This document shows positions 1-7,752 of a stretch of 39,940 bases of DNA, piece by piece (position 1 is the first letter of the stretch; each line of letters opens with the position of its first letter). The DNA comes from Alphaproteobacteria bacterium. GTDB lineage: Bacteria > Pseudomonadota > Alphaproteobacteria > Rhodobacterales > Rhodobacteraceae. Under the pieces are notes generated by a model. It saw nothing but the letters and a program-made list of their open reading frames with translations, was not told where the DNA came from and did not search any database. The stretch is taken from the NCBI GenBank assembly GCA_030429105.1, contig JAUIDE010000032.1:1-39940 (forward strand), read 5' to 3'. The position numbers were made by a program, and so were the translations under genes.

Positions 1-1202
1 TCCGCCGCCGGGCGGAGCGCCGCCGCGGCCCCGGCGCCGAGCCGCGGGTCGCCGAGGTCGAGCGCGAAGTCGCACATCAGCCGCTCGATCGCCGCCTTCC
101 GCATCCGGTCCTCCCCGCGGAAGACATGGCCGCGATGGGTGGCGAAGGCGCCCGTGTCCACCGCCCGCCGCCACGCCGCGGTCGCCGGCGCGTTCTGCGC
201 ATAGCCTTCGGGGAATTCGGAGATGGAGGAGGCGCCGAGGCCGATCAGCGCCGCCGCCGCGTCGTCGGTGTAGCCCTGGAAGTTGCGCCTTAGTCGCCCC
301 TCCCGCGCCGCGCGGGCCAGCCCGTCCGCCGGCAGCGCGAAATGGTCGATGCCGACCGGATCGTAGCCGGCGGAGACGAGAATCTCCCGCGCCGCCTCCG
401 CAAGGTCGAAGCGGAGCGGCGCCTTCGGCAGGTCCTCCTCCCGGATCATCGCCTGCCGCTTCGCCAGATGCGGCGCATGCGCGTAGCCGTAGAGCGCGAT
501 CCGGTCCGGCCGGAGCCAGAGCAGGCGGCGCAGCGTGCGGCGGAGGCTGGCGACGTTCTGCCCCGGCAGGCCGTAGACGAGATCGGCGTTGAGGCTCTCG
601 ATCCCCGCCCGCCGCAGCGCCGCCGCGGCCTCCGCCGTCACGCGGAAGCTCTGCGGCCGGCCGATCGCCTCCTGTATCTTCGGGTCGAAATCCTGGATGC
701 CGATGCTCGCGCGGGTCATCCCCGCCTCCCGCAGCGCGGCGATTCGCCCGGCGTCGATCTCGTTCGGGTCGATCTCGACGGAGAATTCCGCGCCCTCCGC
801 GAACGGGAAGCTGCGGCGGATCGTCCGGGCCAGCGAGGCGATCAGCTCCGGCGCGAGGATCGTCGGCGTCCCCCCGCCCCAGTGGAGGCGGGAGAGGCGG
901 GGCCGCCCGGCCACCTCGGAGGCATGCGCGATCTCCGCCTTCAGCGCCTCGACATAGGCGGCCACCGGCGCATCCGTCCGCGTGCCTTGTGTCCTGCAGG
1001 CGCAGAACCAGCAGAGCCTTCGGCAGAACGGCACATGGAGATAGAGCGAGACCGGGCCGGAGCCGCCCGCCCGCCCCAGCCAGTCCGCGAAGGTGTCCGG
1101 CCCGACCCCGCCGGAGAAGTTCGGCGCGGTCGGGTAGCTGGTGTAGCGGGGCGGCCTTTCCCGGAAGAGCCCGGCGGCGGCGAGTTGCGCAGCGTGTTTC
1201 AT
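1..1202 (-). CDS. hemN: Oxygen-independent coproporphyrinogen III oxidase (partial, 3' end outside window)
   Basis: Radical-SAM enzyme that decarboxylates coproporphyrinogen III to protoporphyrinogen IX without oxygen; cytoplasmic haem synthesis. The minus-strand reading frame is open from about 1208 to the left edge, giving roughly 400 residues of a family usually near 450. Visible motifs are the N-terminal PRYTSYPTA, the cluster motif CRRLCWFCAC (CxxxCxxC plus the extra Cys typical of HemN), HWGGGTPT, the stretch SIGIQDFDP, NADLVYGLPGQ, and RNFQGYT near the C-terminal part. These match E. coli HemN closely. Two in-frame ATGs exist, at 1208 and 1202. I prefer 1202 (MKHAAQL) because a -10-like GGCTAT at 1212-1207 would overlap the upstream one. 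A perfect FNR box lies just upstream, so oxygen-responsive control by the adjacent fnrL product is expected. Confidence 0.95.
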   Translation of the reverse strand, partial: MKHAAQLAAAGLFRERPPRYTSYPTAPNFSGGVGPDTFADWLGRAGGSGPVSLYLHVPFCRRLCWFCACRTQGTRTDAPVAAYVEALKAEIAHASEVAGRPRLSRLHWGGGTPTILAPELIASLARTIRRSFPFAEGAEFSVEIDPNEIDAGRIAALREAGMTRASIGIQDFDPKIQEAIGRPQSFRVTAEAAAALRRAGIESLNADLVYGLPGQNVASLRRTLRRLLWLRPDRIALYGYAHAPHLAKRQAMIREEDLPKAPLRFDLAEAAREILVSAGYDPVGIDHFALPADGLARAAREGRLRRNFQGYTDDAAAALIGLGASSISEFPEGYAQNAPATAAWRRAVDTGAFATHRGHVFRGEDRMRKAAIERLMCDFALDLGDPRLGAGAAAALRPAA

Positions 1203-1206
1203 TCCC

Positions 1207-1250
1207 ATAGCCTGAACGCCGATCCGAAACCCGGCCTTGATCGAAATCAA
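1207..1250 (-). promoter_or_regulatory. FnrL/FNR box with hemN promoter; also upstream of fnrL
   Basis: TTGATCGAAATCAA at 1237-1250 is a perfect TTGAT-N4-ATCAA FNR-type dyad, centred at 1243.5 between the divergent hemN and fnrL genes. On the minus strand a GGCTAT hexamer (1212-1207) lies where a -10 element would be if the box sat at the class II position of -41.5. That places transcription start at about 1202, the hemN ATG itself. The plus-strand reading frame of fnrL also runs through the box, starting with a TTG that is part of it, so that extended start is unlikely to be used. Confidence 0.85.
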
Positions 1251-1281
1251 CCCGATGCCCCTTCGCCGCGAAGCTCCGAGC

Positions 1282-2010
1282 ATGAAGGCCCGCATGGAAT
1301 GCGGGGACTGCCCGATCCGCTATCGGGCCGTCTGCTCGCGCTGCGAGGATTCGGAGCTGGACATGCTGAACCGGATCAAGACCTACGAAACCTACGCCGC
1401 GGGCGAGACGATCCTCTGGGCGGGGGACAGGATGCGCTTCCTCGGCTCCATCGTCTCCGGCGTCGCGACGCTGAGCCAGACGATGGAGGACGGGCGGCGG
1501 CAGATGATCGGCCTCCTTCTCCCCTCTGATTTCGTCGGCCGCCCGGGCCGCGCCAACTCGCCCTATGACGTGACGGCGGTTTCCGACGTCATGGTCTGCC
1601 GCTTCGCCAAGACGGAGTTCGAGGCGCTGATCGAAACCTCCCCCGCCATCTCCCGCCGCCTGCTCGAGATGACGATGGACGAACTCGACGCGGCGCGGGA
1701 ATGGCTGCTGATCCTCGGGCGGAAGACCGCGCGGGAGAAGATCGCGAGCTTCCTCGCCATCATCGCCCGGCGGCAGCTGAGCCTGACGCATGGCGGCGTG
1801 GCCGGCGCCGTGACCTTCGACCTGCCGATCACGCGGGAGGCGATGGCGGATTACCTGGGCCTCACGCTGGAGACGGTGAGCCGCCAGATGAGCGCGCTGA
1901 AGAAGGACGGGATCATCGCGCTCGAAGGGCTCCGCCGCGTCACCGCGCCGGATTTCGCCGCGCTGCTGGACGAGACGGGTGACGACGCCGACGGCGGTAT
2001 GCCCGCCTGA
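1282..2010 (+). CDS. fnrL: FnrL-type Crp/Fnr oxygen-responsive transcription regulator
   Basis: Dimeric [4Fe-4S] regulator that activates genes at low oxygen. With the ATG at 1282 the protein is 242 residues. N-terminal cysteines C7, C10, C18 and C21 lie in the motif CGDCPIRYRAVC, typical of alphaproteobacterial FnrL, and C106 in VMVCRF is the likely fourth cluster ligand. A cNMP-binding-type beta-roll occupies about residues 25-120, followed by a dimer helix and a C-terminal winged HTH. The recognition helix TLETVSRQM carries the E-xx-S-R pattern (E197, S200, R201) that reads TTGAT half-sites. In-frame alternatives at 1255 (ATG) and 1237 (TTG, inside the FNR box) lack a ribosome site. It is divergent from hemN, its probable target, and converges on the amidase gene three bases away. 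Confidence 0.93.
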   Translation: MKARMECGDCPIRYRAVCSRCEDSELDMLNRIKTYETYAAGETILWAGDRMRFLGSIVSGVATLSQTMEDGRRQMIGLLLPSDFVGRPGRANSPYDVTAVSDVMVCRFAKTEFEALIETSPAISRRLLEMTMDELDAAREWLLILGRKTAREKIASFLAIIARRQLSLTHGGVAGAVTFDLPITREAMADYLGLTLETVSRQMSALKKDGIIALEGLRRVTAPDFAALLDETGDDADGGMPA

Positions 2011-2013
2011 GGC

Positions 2014-2874
2014 TCAGAGCCGGGCGAGCCGCCCGTAAAGCTCCGTCCGCCGATCCCTGAACAGGCCCCAGCCCGCCCGCGCCTTCGCCGCCGCATCGAG
2101 ATCGAGCGAGGCGACAATGACGCCCTCCTCATCCCGCCCCGCCTTCGCCATGAGCGCGCCCGTTCCGTCCGCGATGAAGGAGGAGCCGTAGAAGGTCACC
2201 TCCCGCCCGCCCTGCCGCTCCGTCCCGACGCGGTTGGAGGCGATGACGGGGGTGAGGTTGGCGCCGGCATGGCCGCGCATCACGATCTCCCAATGCGGCT
2301 GGCTGTCATAGCCGGGCGCCGGCGGCTCCGAGCCGATCGCGGTGGGGTAGAGGATGACCTCCGCCCCTTCGAGCGCCATGGCCCGCGCCGCCTCCGGAAA
2401 CCACTGGTCCCAGCAGATGCCGACGCCGATCCGGCCGACCGCCGTGTCCCAGACGCGGAAGCCGGTGTCGCCGGGGGAGAAGTAGTATTTCTCCTCATAG
2501 CCCGGCCCGTCCGGAATGTGGCTCTTGCGGTAGAGGCCGAGCAGGCGCCCGTCCGCATCCGCCACCGCGACCGAGTTGAAATGCGCCTGCCCCGCCTTCT
2601 CGAAGAAGGAGATCGGGAGCACGACGGAAAGCTCCTTCGCCAGCGCGGCGAAGCGGGCGACGAGGGCGTTCCCCTCGAAGGGGCGGGCGAGGGCCAAATG
2701 CTCCGGGCTTTCGTCGATGCAGAAATACCGGCCCTCGAACAGCTCCTGCAGGAGGATGAGCCGCGCGCCCTTCCCCGCGGCCTCCCGCACCAGCGCCTCC
2801 GCCCGGTCGGCGTTCGCCTTCGGGTCCTCGCCGCAGGCGAATTGCGTGGCGGCGACGATCAGCGGCTCACGCAC
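2014..2874 (-). CDS. aguB: N-carbamoylputrescine amidase (nitrilase superfamily)
   Basis: Predicted to hydrolyse N-carbamoylputrescine to putrescine, CO2 and ammonia in the cytoplasm. The 286-residue length fits the family. The Glu-Lys-Cys catalytic triad is visible as E44 (LLQELFEG), K117 (LYRKSHIPDG) and C154 (VGICWDQWFPE). The stretches FEGRYFC, SHIPDGPGYEEKYYFSPGD and WDQWFPEAARAMALEGAE are typical of plant and bacterial AguB enzymes. It is the last gene of the eight-gene polyamine operon and overlaps the end of the deacetylase gene by 8 bases. No agmatine deiminase (AguA) is encoded in the window, so the carbamoyl substrate may be imported or made elsewhere. A different linear-amide substrate is possible, but the AguB signature is strong. 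Confidence 0.88.
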   Translation of the reverse strand: MREPLIVAATQFACGEDPKANADRAEALVREAAGKGARLILLQELFEGRYFCIDESPEHLALARPFEGNALVARFAALAKELSVVLPISFFEKAGQAHFNSVAVADADGRLLGLYRKSHIPDGPGYEEKYYFSPGDTGFRVWDTAVGRIGVGICWDQWFPEAARAMALEGAEVILYPTAIGSEPPAPGYDSQPHWEIVMRGHAGANLTPVIASNRVGTERQGGREVTFYGSSFIADGTGALMAKAGRDEEGVIVASLDLDAAAKARAGWGLFRDRRTELYGRLARL

Positions 2875-3898
2875 CTTCGAAACCTTCGAGCACGTTGACC
2901 GCGTTCACTCCGATCTCCGCGATGGCGTAGCCGCCTTCCATGCAGAAGAGCGTCGGCAGGCCGAGCGCGGCGATGCGCCGCCCGCAATCCATGAAGTCAG
3001 GGCTCGTCAGCTTGAAGAAACTGATCGGGTCGTCCTTGTAGGCGTCGACGCCGAGGGAGACGACGAGCGCGTCGGGCGCGAAATTCCTGATCTTTTCGAT
3101 GCCGTGGTCGAGCGCCTCGGACCAGCTGTCATAGGCCGTGCCCGGCGGCATCGGGTAGTTGAGATTGGCGCCTTCGCCCTCGCCCGCCCCCGTCTCGTCC
3201 GCATAGCCGAGGAAATAGGGGAAGGCGTGCTCCGGCGCGCCGTGGAGCGAGACGAAGAGCACGTCGCCGCGGTTGTAGAAGATGTCCTGCGTGCCGTTGC
3301 CGTGGTGGAAGTCCACGTCGAGGATCGCGACGCGCTTCGCCCCGTCGAGCCGGAACATCTCCGCCGCCACGGCGGCGTTGTTGAGGAAGCAATAGCCGCC
3401 GAACATGTCCGCCGTCGCATGATGCCCCGGCGGGCGGCAGAGGGCGAAGGCCGCCCGTTCCCCGCCCGCGACGAGTCGCTGCGCCGATTGCGCGACCGCG
3501 CAGGCGGCCTGAGCCGCGCCCCATGTGCCGCCGGTGATCGCCGTCTCGTTGGCGAGGGCGTAATAGGCGAGCTTGCCGTCGATGTTGACCGGCGGGCGCC
3601 CCGTATGCATCCGCCTTGCGGGGAAACAGGCGGCGATCATCTCCCCCTTGAAGCCCGCCGCCTCCCACTCGCTCCAGCCGGTTTCCAGGAATTCCAGAAA
3701 GTCCGGAGCGTGGATGCGCCGCACCGGCCCCATGTCGAGCGCCTCGGGCGCGACCGGCGCGGGGAAGCCGCGATCGCGAAGCCGGTTCAGCACATGCTCC
3801 ACGCGGCTCGGCCGCTCGAAGGGCGTCACCAGCTCCCCGCCATAGAGTTCGCCCTGCGGGAAGTGCAGGCGGTGGTCTTCGCTGTGGACGGTCTTCAT
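2867..3898 (-). CDS. Acetylpolyamine amidohydrolase (HDAC-fold deacetylase)
   Basis: Zinc-dependent arginase/deacetylase-fold enzyme predicted to remove acetyl groups from acetylputrescine or related acetylated polyamines. With the ATG at 3898 it has 343 residues, matching Mycoplana APAH (about 341). Catalytic residues are all visible: tandem H159-H160 (RPPGHHATADMFGG), zinc ligands D196 and H198 (LDVDFHHGNGTQD), D285 (GVDAYKDDP) and the oxyanion Tyr Y324 (MEGGYAIAE). The spacing is one residue off the Mycoplana enzyme throughout, as I recall its numbering. The ATG overlaps the upstream stop as ATGA, which decides the start over an in-frame ATG five codons earlier. Its position in a polyamine import operon supports a polyamine rather than a protein substrate. 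Confidence 0.88.
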   Translation of the reverse strand: MKTVHSEDHRLHFPQGELYGGELVTPFERPSRVEHVLNRLRDRGFPAPVAPEALDMGPVRRIHAPDFLEFLETGWSEWEAAGFKGEMIAACFPARRMHTGRPPVNIDGKLAYYALANETAITGGTWGAAQAACAVAQSAQRLVAGGERAAFALCRPPGHHATADMFGGYCFLNNAAVAAEMFRLDGAKRVAILDVDFHHGNGTQDIFYNRGDVLFVSLHGAPEHAFPYFLGYADETGAGEGEGANLNYPMPPGTAYDSWSEALDHGIEKIRNFAPDALVVSLGVDAYKDDPISFFKLTSPDFMDCGRRIAALGLPTLFCMEGGYAIAEIGVNAVNVLEGFEGA

Positions 3899-5982
3899 CG
3901 GCGCGGCTCCCAATCGGCGGCAAGGTCGGCGATCTCCCGCCGGAAGGGCAGCTTATCGCCCGGATCGGCGGCGTCCAGTTCCCGCGCATAGCGGTGGCCG
4001 GCATAGGTGGCCCAAGCGATGGGGGTGGGCGCCTCCGCGTCCCCGATCACGCGGACGGAGGCGATTCCGGCATCCGCCCAGTCCGCCCGCCGCGCCTTCA
4101 GCGCGCGCCAGAGCGCATCCTCCGGCTCCCGCGCGGTGACGAGGACGAGGGCGTCCGCCGCCATTTCCGCGCGCGCTCCGGTTACGGCGCATTCCGTCTC
4201 GACGAGCCCTGCGCGCCCGGCGACGACCGCGCGCTGCGTGACGAGCCGGACGCCGAGCGCGGCGAGGCGGCGGTGGATCGCGCCCTGTTCGAGCGTGTTG
4301 ACCGTCCAGTGCGAGATCAGTGGCGCCGGCGTGACGAGCGTCACGCGCGCGCCGGCCGTCGCGCATAGCTCCGCGAGGACGCCGCCCATGTAATAGTGAT
4401 CGTCGTCATAGATCACGACCTCGCCCGAGGGCGGCGCGGCGCCCGCCATCAGGTCGTCCGGCGTCAGCACGGGAAGCGCCGGGTCGAGCGGGATCGGGCG
4501 GACATGGAAGCGCGAAGCCCCGTCCCGCCGCCAGTGCGAGCCGGTGGCGAGGCAGACATGCTCGAAGCCGAACTCCAGAACCTCCTCCGCATTCAGCCGG
4601 CTCTCGCGATAAACCTCCACGTTCGGCAGCTTGCCGATCTGGAACACGCGATAATCCGCCACCCGCCCCCATGCGGCGAGGCCGGGCAGAAGCCGCTCCC
4701 GCGCCACGCGGCCGCCAAGCTCCCGCGTCGCCTCCGCCATCGCGACGTCGTAGCCGCGGAGGCCGAGCGCGCGGGCGGCTTCGAGCCCCGCGGGGCCGGC
4801 GCCGACGACGAGAACGCGTTCGGACGGCCCCTTCGGATTCATGATCTCGGGGTGCCAGCCCTTCCGCCATTCCTCCATGAAGGTCGGGTTCTGCGTGCAG
4901 CGGGAAAGGCTCATCGTCATGTCGCCGCTGATGCAGATGTTGCAGCCGATGCATTCGCGGATGTCCTCCGCCCGCCCTTCCTCAACCTTTAGCGGAAGGA
5001 ACGGGTCCGCGATGGAGGGCCGGGCGCAGCCGATGAAGTCCAGCACCCCGGCCCGCACCTGCCGCGCCATCGCGTCGGGCGAGGTGAAGCGGCCGACGCC
5101 GACGACGGGCTTCGGCGTCAGGTCGCGGATGCCCGCGACAAGCGGCTCCTGCGCGCCCTCCTCCCTGAATCGCGAGGGGCCGGAGCAATCCTCCCAAGCG
5201 CCATGCGCAAGGTCCCAGAGGTCGGGCAGGTCGCCGTGCATCTCGATGAAGTCGCGCAGCTCCGCATTGGAGAAGCCCTCGCCCCCCATCTCCTCCAGCG
5301 AGAGGCGGAGCGTGAGCGCCACGCCATCCCCGAGCCGGTCCCGAATGTCGGCCACGAGTTCCCGCAGGAACCGCCCCCGGTTCTCGAGGCTCCCGCCATA
5401 TTCGTCGTCCCTATGGTTGGTGACGCGGGAGAGGAAATGCTGGAGCACGCCGAAGCCGTGCGCGCCATAGAGGCAGAGAAGGTCGAACCCCGCCCGCGCC
5501 GCCCGCTCCGCCGCGGTCACATGCCAGCGGCGAAGGGCGCGGATATCCTCCCGGTCCATCGTCCGGGCGCTGACCGGGTCGTTGATGAAGGCGCGGACGG
5601 GCATCCCCGTCACCGCCATCGGCACTTCGCGGGTATAGAGATTGGGGCCGTTCACCGCCGGATAGGCGAGCTGGATCCCGGCGAGCGCGCCATGCGTCTT
5701 CATCGCCGCCGCCATGCGGGCGAGGCCCGGCAGGTCCTTCTCCTCCCAGAGCCTCAGCTCGATGAAGGGCGTGATTTCGGAGCTGTGGTGCATCTCCACC
5801 TGTTCGGTGAAGATCACCCCCCACCCGCCCTCCGCCTTCACCGCGCGCATCGCGGCGGCGGCGGAGGGGTCGCGATAGCCGCCGCCGTTGCAATGCGGCA
5901 CCTGGTAGAAGCGGTTCTTCGCGGTGAAGCGGCCGATCCTCACCGGCTCGAAGAGGATGTCATGGCCTGGCGGGCGGCTCAT
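3895..5982 (-). CDS. Trimethylamine/histamine dehydrogenase-family iron-sulfur flavoprotein
   Basis: Predicted amine dehydrogenase of 695 residues that oxidatively deaminates an amine and passes electrons to ETF. Order of domains: N-terminal FMN-binding old-yellow-enzyme barrel (about 1-340), a [4Fe-4S] site, then two Rossmann-like domains beginning at VLVVGAGPAGLEAA (about 390). C31 in FYQVPHCNGGG matches the Cys that covalently holds 6-S-cysteinyl FMN in TMADH. Cluster cysteines are C344, C347, C350 and C362. Y172 and H175 (LYGAHGF) match the catalytic Tyr-His pair. The three TMADH cage residues (Tyr60, Trp264, Trp355) align with Q61, W263 and D354. To my memory that is the histamine dehydrogenase pattern, so a cationic diamine is likelier than trimethylamine. 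Overlaps both neighbours by ATGA within the polyamine operon. Confidence 0.85.
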   Translation of the reverse strand: MSRPPGHDILFEPVRIGRFTAKNRFYQVPHCNGGGYRDPSAAAAMRAVKAEGGWGVIFTEQVEMHHSSEITPFIELRLWEEKDLPGLARMAAAMKTHGALAGIQLAYPAVNGPNLYTREVPMAVTGMPVRAFINDPVSARTMDREDIRALRRWHVTAAERAARAGFDLLCLYGAHGFGVLQHFLSRVTNHRDDEYGGSLENRGRFLRELVADIRDRLGDGVALTLRLSLEEMGGEGFSNAELRDFIEMHGDLPDLWDLAHGAWEDCSGPSRFREEGAQEPLVAGIRDLTPKPVVGVGRFTSPDAMARQVRAGVLDFIGCARPSIADPFLPLKVEEGRAEDIRECIGCNICISGDMTMSLSRCTQNPTFMEEWRKGWHPEIMNPKGPSERVLVVGAGPAGLEAARALGLRGYDVAMAEATRELGGRVARERLLPGLAAWGRVADYRVFQIGKLPNVEVYRESRLNAEEVLEFGFEHVCLATGSHWRRDGASRFHVRPIPLDPALPVLTPDDLMAGAAPPSGEVVIYDDDHYYMGGVLAELCATAGARVTLVTPAPLISHWTVNTLEQGAIHRRLAALGVRLVTQRAVVAGRAGLVETECAVTGARAEMAADALVLVTAREPEDALWRALKARRADWADAGIASVRVIGDAEAPTPIAWATYAGHRYARELDAADPGDKLPFRREIADLAADWEPRR

Positions 5983-6725
5983 TCCCGGAGGTCTTCGAGC
6001 TGGGTGGAGAGTGCGCGGAGCGTCGGGTCGCTCCGCGAGGGAAGATCGACGACGAGGAAGGCCGGCCGCCGCCCCGCGCTGGCGAGCGGCTCGCCGTCCG
6101 GCGCTGCAATCAGCGAGAGGCCGTTATAGGTCAGCCCCCCTTCCGCCCCGCAGAAATTGGCGTAGGCGATGGCGAGCCCGTTCATCGCCGCCTGCGCCGG
6201 CACGGTGAAACGCTGCACCGTGTCGAAGGGTTCGGGGTTCGCGGTCGGAACGAGGATCAGCTCCGCGCCGAGCCGCGCGGAGGCCCGCACCAGTTCCGGG
6301 AATTCGACATCATAGCAGATGAGGAGCGCGATCCGCGTCCCCGCGAAGTCGAAGGCGACGGGGCCGCTCCCCGGCGCAAAGAGCCGCTTCTCCCGCGCGC
6401 CGAAGAGCTGCGTCTTCACATAGCGGGCGAGGAGCGCGCCATCCGGCCCGAAGGCGCGGGCGACGTTGACGAGCGCGCCGCCGTCCTCCTCCGCCAGCCC
6501 GATGCAGAGCCCCGTCCCCGCCTCCGCCGCGAGGCGGGAGAGGCGCGCGGGCCAGCCGGGGTCGGCGCGCATGGGCTCGACCCCGTAGCCGGGCAGGAAC
6601 AGCTCCGGCATCAGGAGCATGTCCGCCCCCGCCCCTTTCGCGGCGGCGAGGGCGCGGGCGACCTCGGCGAAGGCGGCCTCGGCGTCGCCCGCGGGCGACG
6701 CCCCCTGCCAGAGCGCGAGCCTCAC
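5979..6725 (-). CDS. Carbon-nitrogen hydrolase (nitrilase superfamily amidase)
   Basis: Predicted cytoplasmic amidase or nitrilase-fold hydrolase of 248 residues. The catalytic triad is visible as E41 (LLMPELFLPGYG), K104 (RYVKTQLFGAREK) and C137 (ALLICYDVEFPE). It is clearly distinct in sequence from the AguB paralogue in the same operon. I chose the GTG at 6725 because it overlaps the upstream stop codon as GTGA, matching the coupling used elsewhere here; an in-frame TTG lies at 6743. The 3' end overlaps the flavoprotein start as ATGA. The substrate is unknown. From context it may hydrolyse an amide formed during polyamine or omega-amino-acid breakdown. Omega-amidase or deaminated-glutathione amidase activities are alternatives I cannot exclude. 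Confidence 0.85.
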   Translation of the reverse strand: MRLALWQGASPAGDAEAAFAEVARALAAAKGAGADMLLMPELFLPGYGVEPMRADPGWPARLSRLAAEAGTGLCIGLAEEDGGALVNVARAFGPDGALLARYVKTQLFGAREKRLFAPGSGPVAFDFAGTRIALLICYDVEFPELVRASARLGAELILVPTANPEPFDTVQRFTVPAQAAMNGLAIAYANFCGAEGGLTYNGLSLIAAPDGEPLASAGRRPAFLVVDLPSRSDPTLRALSTQLEDLRE

Positions 6726-7750
6726 TGCTTCAGCCGCGTCCAAATCTGGTCATAGACCTTCTGGGTCGCCTCGTCGCAGACCTGCACGAAGGTGCCGGCC
6801 GGCGCATCCGCGGGCGGGTTCTGCTCGGGCGAGGTCTTCAGCTCCTCGTCGAGGAAGGGCTCCACGCCCTTCACCCCCGCCGTGTAGCGGGCGAAGTTCG
6901 TCACCGCCGCGGCGTTCTCCGGCTCCAGCAGGAAGTCCATGAATTTGATCGCGGCCGCGCGGTTCGGCGCGTCCTTCAGCAGGACCACATTGTCCATCCA
7001 GACGATGTAGCCCTCTTTCGGATAGGCGTATTCGACATTCGCCCCTTCGAGCCGCGCCTTCTGCCCGAAGCCGTTCCAGATCATCCCCGCCGCGACGTCG
7101 CCGGAGACGAGCACGTCCTTCGCGCCGTCGGAGTTGAAGGAGGCCCAGTGCGCCTTCGCCCCCTGCACGAGATCGTCCAGCGCCTTCAGCTGCGCCCGGT
7201 CCGTCGCGCATTGCGGGATGCCGAGATGGAGCGAGGCGAAGGTCAGCGTCTCGCCCGCCGTGTCGAGCACGTTGATCTTGCCGGAAAGCTCCGCCGGCGG
7301 GTTGAAGATGATGTCCGTCGTCCGGATGTCGCCCTTGAAGGCGTCCCGGTTCACCATGAAGCTGGTGGAGCCCCACTGATAGGGAATCGAGTGCTTGCGG
7401 CCCGGATCGAAGGCCACATCCGCCCATTGCGGCTCGATATTGCCGATGTTCTTCAGCTCGCCGGGCTGGATCTCGTCCAGCATCCCCTCGCCCAGCATGA
7501 TGGAGACCATGTAGTCCCCCGGCACGGCGACGTCGTAGGAGCCGAGCTTGCCGGCCTTCAGGTTCGCCAGCAGCGCCTCGTTCGAATCGTAGGTGTCGAT
7601 CGTCACCTCGATCCCGGTCTCGGCGGTGAACTTGTCCACCAGCTCCTGCGGGATGTATTCGAACCAGTGATAGACGGAGAGTTTCTCCTGCGCCCCCGCC
7701 GCGCCGGCGGAGAGGATGAGGGCCGCGGCCCCGAGTTTCAGCACGTTCAT
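6722..7750 (-). CDS. potF: Periplasmic putrescine/spermidine-binding protein of ABC importer
   Basis: Extracytoplasmic solute-binding protein of the PotD/PotF family, 342 residues. It starts with a signal peptide (MNVLKLGAAALILSAGAAGA, cleavage expected before QEK). The mature protein begins LSVYHWFEYIPQELVDKF and continues with the stretches SNEALLANLKAG, YDVAVPGDYMV, IPYQWGSTSF, and VWMDNVVLLKDAPN near the C-terminal half, all typical of PotF. The ATG at 7750 follows a strong AGGAGGTAG ribosome site. The open frame continues upstream, but that part lies within the permease gene and has no signal sequence. It sits after the two permease genes and overlaps the downstream amidase (GTGA). Putrescine is the likeliest ligand given the operon; other polyamines are possible. 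Confidence 0.92.
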   Translation of the reverse strand: MNVLKLGAAALILSAGAAGAQEKLSVYHWFEYIPQELVDKFTAETGIEVTIDTYDSNEALLANLKAGKLGSYDVAVPGDYMVSIMLGEGMLDEIQPGELKNIGNIEPQWADVAFDPGRKHSIPYQWGSTSFMVNRDAFKGDIRTTDIIFNPPAELSGKINVLDTAGETLTFASLHLGIPQCATDRAQLKALDDLVQGAKAHWASFNSDGAKDVLVSGDVAAGMIWNGFGQKARLEGANVEYAYPKEGYIVWMDNVVLLKDAPNRAAAIKFMDFLLEPENAAAVTNFARYTAGVKGVEPFLDEELKTSPEQNPPADAPAGTFVQVCDEATQKVYDQIWTRLKQ

Positions 7751-7752
7751 TT

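Noticed and set aside
1237-1281. Upstream TTG/ATG starts for fnrL
   Set aside because: The TTG is part of the FNR box and the ATG at 1255 has no ribosome site; the family N-terminus fits 1282 best.
2576-3991. Long plus-strand open frame (471 codons) over the polyamine genes
   Set aside because: It is antisense to clearly functional AguB and APAH genes, is rich in Arg/Ala/Glu with no recognisable domain, and is a normal by-product of high GC content.
3895-5982. Straight annotation as trimethylamine dehydrogenase or 2,4-dienoyl-CoA reductase
   Set aside because: The covalent-FMN Cys and cluster spacing indicate the amine dehydrogenase branch, but two of the three cage residues of trimethylamine dehydrogenase are replaced.
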